From Chloranthus sessilifolius (taxonomy: Eukaryota; Streptophyta; Magnoliopsida; Chloranthales; Chloranthaceae): a stretch of DNA of 64,000 bases. Positions 34,698-45,604 of the stretch are shown here, one piece after another. The DNA lies in assembly GCA_021018995.1 (NCBI GenBank), contig CM037587.1, positions 68,033,604 to 68,097,603 of the forward strand. The letters run 5' to 3'. Position numbers and translations under genes: made by a program. The notes under the pieces were generated by a model that was not told the origin of the DNA, ran no database searches, and was given only the letters and a program-made list of their open reading frames with translations. The first letter of the stretch is position 1; every line of letters begins with the position of its first letter.

Positions 34698-37500
34698 CAA
34701 CTGCATGGAAAATGATACAAAGATAGACATATCCTCAAAATAATAGGCAAAAAAGAAAACTCACCCTCGAAACCAACTCAGGAGGAGGGGCCCTAACTGC
34801 CTCAGCCGATATACGACTCTACCACATCAGCATAGAGACCCAAGAGGACTACGTCGTCAAAAAGCCTAAAGGTCCCCTGGGTCCCTATAGTCGAGGCCCC
34901 GGAGCCCCCCGCACCAGAAGGGTCTAAAGGACCAGCACCTGATGCCTCTGCAGGATCCACCTCAGCCACATCCTCATCAGAATCCTCCTCTCCCTCAAAC
35001 TAAAAAAGAGGTAAAAATCTAGTCAGTATGGAAAAATCAGTACAAACAAGAATGCATATAGAAGAAAGAAAAGAGGAAGAATACTTGAGATCGCGGGCCT
35101 CCGAATGCCAAAAAGTTGGCACCTGACACAAAGCGTGGGAAGAGGGGCCGGTATGTGAGAGACTCATACCACATCTGATACCCTCCATGCTCAAAGAGAC
35201 CATCAACTGGGAGCCCATGGTGAAGGAGTTCATCTGCAAGCTCCTCAATCGTACCCTCCGGTGACATAACATCCCCGGGAGGACCCTGCGGCACAGCAAA
35301 GTAGTCCCGATACTGATGCACCACCCTCTCCCCCAGGTAATACGCTCTGACCTAAGGGCCGTAAAAGAAGATGATGTGATGATCAATAAATAGTCGAGAC
35401 TGGCCCCACGGTAGCACGATCCCAGAAAGGGGAGATGACATAGGGATCAAGGTCACCTGCTCAGACAAAAAGGGCCCTATTTGTCAAAGTAACGCCATCT
35501 AAAAAACCCAAGGAAAAGAAAGAGAGAGAAGAGCAAAGTGGATACCTGCTCCGGTATCATCAGGTCAAACTGAGACCTCAGACCCAGTTCCAGATGCTTC
35601 ATCCCCAGGTCCCTATGAAGACTCTTGTGCCAGCTGCTCATGAGGGGATATGTGAACTCGTTTGAGAAGAGGAGGGGGCAGCCCGACTGGAAGTGTAAAT
35701 ATCCCCAAATTTGAAAGGGTGAACAAATAGGAAAATATGTCAAAATAAAGCAAAAGACAAACCCTGGGTGATGGAAAAATGAAAAAATCATCACCTCAAT
35801 CGTAGGCCAGAAGCCGAGAACAGAGGCCACGTCCCCAACTGAGGCCCTGACCAAACTAGCCATCAACACGGCATATCCTGCCCGCCCCCAGTCGAAACTA
35901 TGCATGCTCTCCTAGTTTCCCATCAGACTAAGGAGGGATAGCAAGATCTGACCACCACTAGTATTGGCGAGAATGGTCTTACCCAGCAGGAAGAGGAGTG
36001 AGATACGGGCGAGCATCAGTGCACGCTCGGGGTCAATGACAAAATCCATATCCGATTGGTTCGGATCCTCCAACTCATCAATATCAAGCTGATCGGCCAG
36101 CTAGGATAGCTTGACCTCGGAGCCAGTTATATCTCGGGAGGTGGGGTAATCCCCGATCAACTCAATCACCTCTGCACGCTCTGGTATGCGAGGAGGAACC
36201 ACAGGTATCCCTCCTATCCTGATCCTGATAATCATGGACCAGTCCACTGGGGTGATATTCATCTCCGCCATGGACATATGGAAGGTCATCATCTCAGGCC
36301 GGAATCTCTCTACTAGGGCGTTCACTTATGCCATATCCCCCCTCATGGCCGGGCATGACAAAAAGTCCCCAAAGCAGGCCTGGGCCAGAAGGAACCTCAC
36401 AACTTGGGGAAGAAGAACATAGAGGTGTTGGAGGTTGAACTAACCTCCGCGGAACATGAGTAGGGGCAAGGGCTACATCAAAAGAATAAGGAATGTCATT
36501 TTCAAAAGCAAAAAGGCCCGAAAAAAAAAGAGCCAAAGAATACATCTTTTACCTTGTTGGCTATACCAAAGTTTGAGATATGGGTGTACTATTGGTGCAG
36601 TAACCCACGGCATGCGGCTTTGCCCTGCATTTCCCACCAATCGCGAGAAGAGAGCTGCACCTGAATAAGGCGCTCCCCTCTGGTACCATAAGTCATATCG
36701 GGACCACCCTCATGACCAAGGTCCTCTTCACTCGACATCCTAAAAGAGGAACATGCAGCAAATATATAAAAATCATCATCATCGACCAAAATCAGAATCA
36801 AATCATCAAAAGTGTTGTTAAAAATATCAGATCAAAGGAAGGTGAGTATGCCTCTCTCACACGAGATTTTTTTTTTCCCTAAAAAAGGCACACAAAAAAC
36901 AATCATCAAGTCATATACCCTTCCAAAAAAAGAAAAGAAAATCTTTACAAAAATCCTCTCAAAATTTTGATTAAAAAACCCCAATGCATACACACTGAAA
37001 TTATGGTTGGAGAGGCCTTCAAAAATTTAAAATCAAATCATTTTTTTCCATCATGTATTCTAAAAATCAAGATCACACTGGTGTAAGAAGGAAAATTAAA
37101 ATTTTTGAACAAAAACCCATCCATTTTCCAAAAAGAGTTAAAATACACGCTCTTTTCAAACCAAAATTCATGCGAATGAATGCAACTGTCATGAAATAGA
37201 TCACACATACAGAGAAAATCATTTAGATAGATCATACATACAAAGATCATCATCGCTATCCCAAAAAACCCTAACTGCATTGGAAATAAATCAAGATAAA
37301 TCAAAGAAAATAGGGTTTAAAATGATTACCTTGAAGGAGAAATGAACCCTTGAACCGGCGGGAGAAAGCGTGATTAATCAGCAGTGATGAACAGTGGCGC
37401 GATGTCAAGGTTCAAATCGAATCAATAGAGCACAAGAAGAGCCTTTCGGTTCGGTTTAGGAGAGAGGGGGGAAAGAAATTTTTGAAAAAATACCCACTCT
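34360..37500 (-). pseudogene. Element G antisense gene 2, multi-exon plant mobile domain gene, decayed
   Basis: Minus-strand gene with well-formed splice sites. A 5' untranslated exon ends at 37330 (CAAG then GTAATC). Coding exons are about 36739-36553 (MSSEEDLGHEGG start), 36472-35795, 35686-35546, 35456-35085, 34999-34765 and one from 34654. The third carries the plant mobile domain: NALVERFRPEMMTFHMSMAE, then WSMIIRIRIGGIPV, and near its end FDWGRAGYAVLMASLVRASV. The fifth reads YYLGERVVHQYRDYFAVPQG. The sixth is acidic (FEGEEDSDEDVAEVDPAE). In-frame stops near 36570, 36328, 35920, 35355 and in the sixth exon indicate decay. The domain's function is not known in transposons. Exon edges are inferred from GT/AG sites and reading frames. 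Confidence 0.6.
34670..34697 (+). repeat. (GA)n microsatellite
   Basis: About 14 GA units in the last intron/exon boundary region of antisense gene 2. On the minus strand it is a pyrimidine tract of (TC)n just upstream of a TTGCAG acceptor at 34655. Confidence 0.9.
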
Positions 37501-37533
37501 GCTCGGGCCTGGCCGATTTAAGGCTCCTTTTTG

Positions 37534-37654
37534 CCTAGCGTGTATAATATACACGCTAGGCTTAAATTTGCTAGATTTGGCCTAGCGTGTGTAATATACA
37601 TGTTAGGCATAATTCCACCAGATTTTGCCTAGCATGTATAATATAGTCGCTAGG
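37534..37654. repeat. Palindrome cluster 2 (27-nt unit, three copies), element G
   Basis: Copies at 37534-37560 (perfect), 37581-37607 and 37628-37654, spaced exactly 47 bp. They lie just upstream of the inferred 5' untranslated exon of antisense gene 2. Confidence 0.92.
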
Positions 37655-38442
37655 CTTAAAATCCTCCCTTGCACATATGTGTGTTTCTTTTAGGTACATA
37701 CGTATGTGTGACCTTAAAAATAGAAAAAATAGAAAAAGGGGAGACTGTGGCACACATCCCAATAAGCGTGCCGACTTCCATTCGACCCGCTTGGGGATTG
37801 TGCTAAAAGAAAATGTTTAAGGACAATGAGGTGCTCAAAATCCCAAGCAAACATAAAAATGAAAACAACAAAAAATAAAATATATGCACAACATGACAAA
37901 AATATGTAACTCATCGAAATGCAGCACACACTCCAAAAAAGCGTTGCGACATCAATTCGGTCCTCTCGAGTGGTTATGCTAAATTATCATCGGGATCAAT
38001 GGGTTCACCCAAAGACCTCAAACCCTGCTTTATATAGGGGCACCCATGGCCAGTCGAATGGGGCAATCAATGCCTCATGCGATTGGACATACACTGTAGA
38101 TCTTTGCGTCTTTGTATCACGCCAATTTTTAGGTATGGGTCGATCACCCTCCTGCTCGCGAGGCTGTTTTATTTAGAATAAAACTTAAATATCGAACATC
38201 ATCAAATCATATCAAGGAGTAGATGTTTTTCCCAGTATATTGGGCTTCCACAAACTCACACCATCTCGTTCATGCCCAGTAATGTCGCTAAGCACTTGGG
38301 GATCGTTAGCCTTGAAGAACAAACGTTTTTTCTAACATACAGGGCTTCCATATACTCACCATATTACCATCTTAATGTTTGAGGTTTGCTTTAAACACGA
38401 CAGACCCGTTAGCATACCTTGGGCCTCTTTGGATGTCTTTTT
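37655..38442 (+). other. Element G 3' region without genes
   Basis: Non-coding stretch between antisense gene 2 and the 3' LTR. It contains two similar phrases ending 'GGGCTTCCA...ACTCACACCAT' (about 38245 and 38342). No open frame with recognisable features. Confidence 0.6.
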
Positions 38443-38487
38443 CTTTGGTATTCGATCATTAGTGATCGGATACCAAAGAGGGGCATC
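38443..38487 (+). other. Hairpin and polypurine tract before the 3' LTR of G
   Basis: A 16-bp stem (CTTTGGTATTCGATCA and its complement with one wobble) around TTAG spans 38443-38478. The tract AAAGAGGGGCATC (38475-38487) follows and overlaps its end, directly before the LTR start TGTAGACACCC. It would be the plus-strand primer site. Confidence 0.75.
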
Positions 38488-38869
38488 TGTAGACACCCAG
38501 ATTTGGCCCAAGGCCCGATCGAAATATACTTCGAGAAAGGTGCACCCTCGAGCTTCCGATAGCACCTCCCATACCCTTAGGAACCTTTTCAAACCTTTAA
38601 AACTCAACCTCAACCCTTAGGAGCCTTTGCCCGACCCTTGAGAGCTAACCCTAACCTATAGAACCCCTCCAGAACCCGCTTCAAACCCTCCCGGGCAGTG
38701 TTTGAGAGGAGGCATGCCAAGGCTTAATGGGACCTCTACTGGGACTAAATCATACACCATTGGAAACTAGAGGCTCCCAGCTTTCCAACAAGCTAAGAAA
38801 CGTCCCGATCTGAGTCATACACTGAAAGTTACGGCGATTTGAGTTTGAGGCAGAGCTGGGGGCATTTTG

Positions 38870-39070
38870 CCTAGCGCATATAATATACACACTAGGTCAT
38901 TTCTGAAGAAATTTTTCCTAGCATGTATAATATACATGCTAGGCCATTTTCTGGAAGGATTTGGCCTAGCGTGTATAATATACACGCTAAGTCAAATGGG
39001 CCCCACAGCGGGCTTTAAACTTCTCACAGGCACTGTACATATGCCTAGCGTGTATAATATACACGCTAGG
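38870..39070. repeat. Palindrome cluster 3 (27-nt unit, four copies), element G LTR
   Basis: Copies at 38870-38896, 38917-38943, 38964-38990 and 39044-39070; the first three are exactly 47 bp apart, as in cluster 2. They lie 250-450 bp upstream of the LTR TATA box. Confidence 0.92.
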
Positions 39071-39323
39071 CTTAGCTATAGTAGCTGTGAGATTTTGCCC
39101 AAATTTTACTTTTGGGGTTTGACTTGTTAACCATCCCCATGCTTAGGGTGAGTTTCTTTAGGACTGTTGCACCCCATTAGCCCCCTAGTCATTTGAAACC
39201 TCACACTATCATCTACCATTGAAACCATCCTCACACCTATCCATGAATCAAAATTCTTAGATTTAGGATTACCTAATTGCTAATCCCATTAGCCCTTAAG
39301 TATCCCCCTAATATACTCCTTTT

Positions 39324-39333
39324 CTATAAATAG
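39324..39333 (+). promoter_or_regulatory. TATA box of the element G LTR
   Basis: CTATAAATAG in a T-rich context, followed by ordinary untranslated-leader-like sequence. It matches the plant TATA consensus. Transcription start would be about 30 bp downstream. Confidence 0.65.
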
Positions 39334-40033
39334 AAGCACCCCCCCTTACTAATAGCTTGAAAAAATATTCCAAAGAGAGAAAGATTTAAGATCTCCTTCT
39401 CCCCTTTGGTGCACCAAACCCATATAAATTCCAGAATTCAAAACCCTTCCTTAGACCCCATCTTTCATCAAAAATCCCTTAGCCTAGGTGAGCACTACCC
39501 CCCTAGCCTTCTTCTCCAACCCCTTATCCATCAAGCCTCAGAGGTTAGAACCCATCTTCCAACCCCTCAAGCCATGGGAAGCTCATCAAGTGCACCTACG
39601 CAAACGTCCACAGCCGTCTACAAGGGCCCGAGAGCTCCGGCTCTCCCCTCTACTCCTCTACCTTCTTTGTTTTTCCTTTATCCGACGATTCAAGCCATTA
39701 CGTCTCCGAATTTTTAATGTTTTCGGAGAGCTTGATAGGATCATAGTGCCTTCGGGCAAGAGGAAATATTGTTTTATTTATTTTTTTTTGGCCATAAGTA
39801 GAGACTGCTTCCGAGCATATTGATTGGGTGCCTAACACCTTCTTGATCGATAACCGAAGCCCCTACCCAAGAGCCTTTGGCGTTAGACTGGTGAATCAGA
39901 GTCATATTTTTTTACTTTGGTGCTTTTAATATTGATTTAGATTTTCCGGGACACCAAAAGCTCTGGGTGGCTACTCTAAAATTGTAGTAAAGAGCGCATC
40001 GTCGCGACAGACTCTCGCGAGAGCCCACGATTG

Positions 40034-40037
<4 letters not shown>

Positions 40038-40085
<48 letters not shown>
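40038..40085. repeat. (CA)n(TA)n microsatellite
   Basis: A short CA run followed by more than 20 TA units. It obscures the junction between the LTR of G and the next element. Confidence 0.9.
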
Positions 40086-40086
<1 letters not shown>

Positions 40087-41261
40087 ATTTTATCACTTCA
40101 ACGCGACATCTTCGATAGCATGAAGAATTATAAATTTGATGGTCTCGTGAAAATTGAATTCTGACCTTCATGTTGTTAAAGTCACACTATTAACTGCCCT
40201 AGTCTATATTTATATCTATGTCATGTAAATATTTATATATGTATAAACATAACAAAAATATGGATGTAAATCTTTCTGTAAGTATGATAGCTCTGGGCTT
40301 TTATCTTGATAATGATATATGAGTTATGGACATGTTAGGTCATATGTACGCGAGAGCTTGAGATCATGCCTATGCTTGGGCGTGGTGATTTGCTGAGATG
40401 ATATCGAAACGAGAAATATATCGTATTCACATGCCTTCCAACTTATTGTGGTATGAGACAACATAACGAGTTGGGTGAGTGTGAATTCAATGTAACCTTA
40501 CATATGATGGCATATGCAGTGATCCTATCACCCCAAGTTTTAATATAAAAGGATAAGATATGAGATTTTGGCCTTGGACCTTAATTGTAATGAGATCTCT
40601 TTATGGTCACGTGAAACTCGAAATGTAGGCATCCATGTATGGATGCAACCCCTCTATAGTGGTATGGAACCTTTATGGTAGAAAGGACTCTTTACTGCCA
40701 CACGGAGTACATCCAGGTTATTAAAGAACCCTTTTCTCTGAAAGCATGATTTAATATGATTATCCCACTATAGCTCGTCCTAGAATTAAGTTGTAAGAGT
40801 ATGTTATGACATGAGTATGTCAAGATAATTTATGAGTACAATAATAAGACACCGCTGTGTAGGCCAGCAAAAGATTAAGAACTTAAGTATGTACGTGTCG
40901 TTTCTTGTGTAGCCACCGTAAGAGCAACAACGACTTACAGCCAAGACGGGTCTCTGGGAGACATTAGGAGTAGGTTATGAGTTACGTTTGGCCATTTATG
41001 TCTCCCCATTAAGTTGGGTGGGGAGTATGAGTAGGATAGGGAGGGCATTATGATAGCATTATGATATCAAAGTATACAATCATGTTCGATCAACCTTTGG
41101 CCCATGATCTCCGAAAAAGGACTAACTTTCTCCAAAGACTTTAAAACTCTTAATACAAGAACCATTACTGAAACAATAGTATATGGTTGAGACCCAGGCT
41201 GAAATAATAGCTCTGCAACTCAGGCCTGACTCAACCCGAGAAAATCTTGAATTTCATGCAC
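40086..41261 (+). other. Upstream part of the element E LTR region, no gene
   Basis: About 1.2 kb of sequence without coding frames. It includes two ATGGTATGAGAC/ATGGTATGGAACC-like phrases and frequent CATATG-type words. It is probably LTR, but no second copy is available in the window for comparison. Confidence 0.4.
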
Positions 41262-41800
41262 ATACGAATGCACGGAATCGATTCCATGTATGACCACATG
41301 CACTGAATTGGTCTCACTTGGACCAGGTTCACCCTTCCCGCGGACCACTTAAAACTTGAATTTCGAGCAAGACACTATGCTCGTAATCTGATTCCAACGC
41401 AGACACAGTTATGCGAAATTAGTCCCACTTAGAGTAGCGTTGCTTTCGTGCACCGCCCAAGGCCCCCGATCCCACGCATATACACCTACGCGGAATTGAT
41501 TCCACATGTCATTCCACACATGGAATTCGCCCAGACTTGGACTGGGACTCTAATTCACCTAATCGCTCAAACTCCCCGATCTCGTGCAAATCTCCCTCGC
41601 GGAATTGGATTCCATGCATACACACATGTGCAGAATTAGTTCTGAAGATTACTGAAACTAGGACACCTGCTCAGCTGGTAAATTACGAGTCAATGACCGA
41701 CTCAAAGTGAATTAAAGGTAAACACTCTTGAGCAGAATTCAATTAACCTTAGCCTGGCATGCGCGGAATCGGCCAATCCCGCACATGGCCATATGCGCGA
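41262..41800. repeat. Cluster of GGAATCGATTCC-type palindromes (element E)
   Basis: Copies include GGAATCGATTCC (about 41275), GAATTGGTCTC (41306), GGAATTGATTCC (41491), a GGAATTC variant (41521), GGAATTGGATTCC (41601) and GGAATCGGCCAATCCC (41765). Most are preceded by CGC or CAC and followed by CATG. Spacing is irregular, with 'ACTTGGAC' phrases between. They sit just upstream of the TATA box. Confidence 0.75.
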
Positions 41801-41814
41801 AATTAGCCCATTAC

Positions 41815-41824
41815 CTATAAAAAG
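41815..41824 (+). promoter_or_regulatory. TATA box of element E LTR
   Basis: CTATAAAAAG at 41815. About 100 bp downstream a strong donor-like site (CTTCAG then GTAATC, intron start 41925) follows a leader-like segment. An acceptor could be at 42283 or 42840. Confidence 0.6.
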
Positions 41825-42958
41825 ACCCCTACCTTGCCCAAAAAGGGCATCCAGCAATTGAATTATCGAGTTTCTCTCTTCCAAGCTTAGGGATTTTGAG
41901 ACTCTCTTCGGCGCTCGACTTCAGGTAATCTTTTAGGTTCTAATCTCTGTTTCTTAATTTCTATTTTCTAGTTCTTAATTCTTAGGTTCTAGACCCTAGC
42001 TCTCAATTTTTATGCTAGTTCCTGATTTCTTTGTTCTAGTTCTTAATTCTTAAGTTCTAGATCTCAGTTCTTAGCTTATGATCCCTAATCCTTCAAATTT
42101 CAAATTCTCAGTTTTTAATCCTTTTGCCTTTAATCATCAATTCAAACTCAGTCTTTTTAAAATAAACCTTAGCTACAATAATAATTTACTATTTTTCTTT
42201 CTTTCAAGTCTCTCTCTTCGTGAAAATTCGAGGTTCTCTCTGGGGTTTCCAAAAAGGGATCGAGCTGCCTTTTAGATTTCTAGAAGTGCAAACTCTTCCC
42301 CGAGAGCCCCAGGTAGTCAAGCTAGCGGCCCTAGCCCGCTAGTCTTGACTCTCGAAGAAGTATTGAAGGAGGAAGCGCTTAGTCTAGCACCGATTAGGTC
42401 TCTAACCTCTTCCAATTTTCAAACCTTAGCCACCCGATTTGCCCAATGGAGCTTACAAAGGGTACCCGGGAACAGGGCCGATCCTCTTTAGCATAACGAG
42501 CCACAACTCCTTTTTTTTATTAGACTCCTAGTAGGATTAGGAGACTAGATCAATTAGACTCTTAGTAGGATCAAGAGACCAGGTCAATTAGACTACCAGT
42601 AAGATTAGGAGATTAGATTCGTTAGAATCCTAGTAGAAGTAAGAAGGTCAAACTAGTTAGATTAAAGGCAGCCCAAAACTGCTGAAGTTGGTCGGCCAAC
42701 ATTCAGTAAAGGAGTTCAACCTGCAAGCCCCGCTCTTCTTAAAGCGTATCAGTGACGTGTTGTAGCATCAATAAATATCTACAGCTGGCAATCGCATCAC
42801 CCAAGTACTTTCTATTTAATATTCGTCGCTTTAATTTCAGCAATTTAATATTTCATAGTTTATTACTCCATCGTCCCTAGCCAGAGTTCACTTGAACCGA
42901 ATTGGGAAACTTATCCCGGGGACCGAAAGGGACCCAAAAAAAGTTCGTACCAACAGAC

Positions 42959-42977
42959 TGGCGATTGCGATGGGACA
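42959..42977 (+). other. Primer binding site, Tat/Ogre type (element E)
   Basis: TGGCGATTGCGATGGGACA, preceded by CAACAGAC. It resembles the TGGCGACTC.GCTGGGGA family of sites used by Ogre and related elements. The LTR end would be the CAACA at about 42951-42955. Confidence 0.6.
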
Positions 42978-43170
42978 CCTTTCGCTAGGGTTGCCCCAGT
43001 TTAATTAATTTGGTTTTTATTTTTTTCTCTTTATTTAATTTAGTTTTTATTTTCACTTTATTCTATCACTTTTTACACACACTCACACTGCATACCTAAC
43101 TTTTCAAATATATATATATATATAATAAAATAATAAAAATAAATAAAAATAAAAACAAAACTATTTTAAA

Positions 43171-45604
43171 ATGTCAAACTTTAATAATATTGACCCACCA
43201 TCATAGGGCTCCCATAGCGACCCCGACTATAACGTTAGGCCATCTCCATGGACAGGCCAACATCGTGCCCGGGTAAACATGGTTAGTGAGAGCAAAAAAT
43301 ATCCCTTTATTCCACAGAATACAAATCATAGCAGCAACAACGGAGATGATAGCAAGCAAAGATACACTGCCAGCCAAATTCTGGACCTCACTCCCAATAA
43401 GCTAAGGGAGGAGAAGAAGTTGATGCCTACGACAATCCTTGGGGAGCTATACAAAGTCGTGATGGATCAGAAGATGGATCAACGACAAGTTACTCCGAGA
43501 AGCAGACAAGAGGAAAAGACGCCGACTCCCCCGACACATGACACACACACCCTTCACACCTATTGCGACAACAATCATCGAAGACAGCCCGAGACACCTA
43601 AACAGGACACCACCGTAAATATGAACTACCTACATCGACTTCTAGACAATTACATGGCTAACAGAGAACGCCCTAGCCACACCTTTGGATTCAATAAATT
43701 CTGTTGAGACCTCAACTTCACTGTACCAACTGGGTTCAAACCACCAAAATTCAACAAATATAACGATACGAGAAACCCAAAGCACCACTTGGCCCTATTC
43801 TATAACAACTGCCTACCCATTCGAACCAGTCATGGGCTTCTGATCCACTACTTTCAGAGATCGTTAGAAGGAGAAGCCCTTAACTGGTTCGCTACCTTAC
43901 CGCTAGCTGAAATCGAGACATTCAAAGATCTAGCCGACAGATTTCTAAACCAATACCAACACCTGACTCACAAAGAGATCAGTCTTGCTGACTTGATGTA
44001 CACAAGACAAGAAGACAACGAATACTTCGACATTCGCTAACCGTTAGAGGAGGCTCGCTGCCCGAACGGGGAATCAAATAAAATAAAACGATGCAATAGA
44101 GATCGTGATCATGAATACCCGAGAACCCCTTCGAATCTCTCTCATCTCAAGCGACCATCACAACTTCACAAACCTTTATCAACGCGCTTTACGCATAGAA
44201 CATCGACTGAATAATGGAGACCTTAATCTCTCCACACTGACGACCGATGGACCCTCCTTCAACAACCTTAGAACGAACACCCTGAACAAAGCTATAAACT
44301 CCAAACAAATCAACACGAACAAAGAACAAAACCAAACAAACTCTCAACCATACCACCCCTATGACCAAGCTCAAGATCTATACATGAACCTATACCCTGA
44401 CTATACCTAATCTCTATGTCCTAACCAGAATCAAGACCAACATCTCAACAATACCACCTTCAACAACCCGTTATTTGACCAAACCCAATCAAGACCTCAA
44501 CTCCCGTACAACACCATACTAACCAACCCTGTCTTTTATGATCCCTTACAATACCATACTCAACCAAACCTCTAATCAAACTCTATGCCTTCAACCATTC
44601 CTGCCCCATTCCACCCGGCTAGTCTGATCCAAGTGATTGAACCTCCTAAGCAGCACATCCATACCATCCACTCGCAACCAACTAACCCTATCCCATGTAC
44701 CCATAAGCATGAAATTACCTTTCGCCTTGAACCAGTCACCAAGATCATTAAAATTTTAACTATCACCGAATCCACCCCTAAACTAACTCAACCCATCACT
44801 AAACTCATCGCCAAGCTCAATGCACTTATCTCTGAACCGACTCAACCTACCCTTGAACTCGACAGCCTACTGACAAACATACCAATCCCCACACTACCTT
44901 AGCCGACACTGAAACCAACTCTGCGACCATTCCCTAAACAAACTCCCTCACCTACCCCGGAAGCAATTCCTGAATTAGTCTATCCATATAGTATGACACC
45001 ATTCATACTTAAACCAATCACAAAGATAAACTCCGAACATGAAACCATAACCAAATCAAAATCCCTATTCGAACCAACTCGAAAACTAACCCCCAAACCC
45101 GAACACATTGTCAAACATATCACCCCACCAACCTCGAAATTAGCTCTCAAACCAAAACCCATTTCAAAACCTAAACTCAACACTGAATTCGTCACCCCAC
45201 CAACTTCAAAACGAAATCCTGAATCCGGCTCTGTCGCCAAACAGACCTCCGAACCACCCACTCTAGAATCACTCGTTGGACTAATTTCGGAACCAACTCA
45301 TGAATCAACCCCTACAAAACTCGCCACCGAACTCATCATCCCCTCAACTCCGATACAAGAACTTAAACCCACTATCGAACTTACCATTCCACCGACTACG
45401 AAACTAAACCTTGAACCTAAACTTGCCACCAAACCTGAACTAATCATCAAACCTGAACCCATCATTGAACTTGAACATATCATCAAACACAAACCCACTA
45501 TCGAAACTAAACCTATCATCAAGCCTGAACCTATCATTGAACCCATCCCTACAACACCAACTTCAATCACCTTCGGACCAACCACTGAACCTAATGACAA
45601 ATAA
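43171..45604 (+). pseudogene. gag: Element E gag with long Pro/Thr/Lys-rich tail, broken
   Basis: The start at 43171 has a stop after 11 codons; the same frame continues from 43279. Capsid phrases lie at about 43730-44040: TGFKPPKFNKYNDTRNPKHH, YFQRSLEGEALNWFATLP and FKDLADRFLNQYQHLTH. A TGA interrupts at 43705 and a frame change near 44040. Then 44105-44410 (MNTREPLRISLISSDHHNF, LYQRALRIEHRL) ends the capsid part. The same frame continues, through stops near 44408, 44573 and 44900, into about 330 codons rich in Pro, Thr, Lys and Glu with repeated KPEPII-like units. No zinc knuckle was recognised. Confidence 0.72.

Larger units (their letters stand above)
22358..40037 (+). mobile_element. Element G: Tat/Ogre-like Ty3/gypsy element, main part
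   Basis: After the 4009-4416 piece, G resumes here in plus orientation. The order is Pro-rich region, gag, protease, G-patch, RT, RNase H, second (archaeal-type) RNase H, integrase, tandem repeats, two antisense genes, PPT and a 3' LTR (38488 to about 40037). A second RNase H and antisense plant-mobile-domain frames are known marks of the Tat branch. Gag to G-patch stays in one frame broken mainly by stops; RT and integrase are in other frames. The 5' LTR lies outside the window and the right end is approximate. Confidence 0.85.
38488..40037 (+). repeat. 3' LTR of element G (about 1550 bp, right end approximate)
   Basis: Starts TGTAGACACCC, a common start of Tat/Ogre LTRs, directly after the PPT. 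It holds palindrome cluster 3, a TATA box (39324), and a donor-like CTAG then GTGAGC at 39488. The end is placed near GATTGCACA before the (CA)n(TA)n run. TCGCGACAG and TCTCGCGAGA close to the end are small palindromes. The 5' LTR is outside the window, so the right edge cannot be checked by alignment here. Confidence 0.7.

Noticed and set aside
39406-39823. Open frames of 103 and 111 codons after the G LTR TATA box
   Set aside because: They overlap in different frames within the LTR leader, contain the donor-like site and resemble no family; low-complexity Pro/Ser content.
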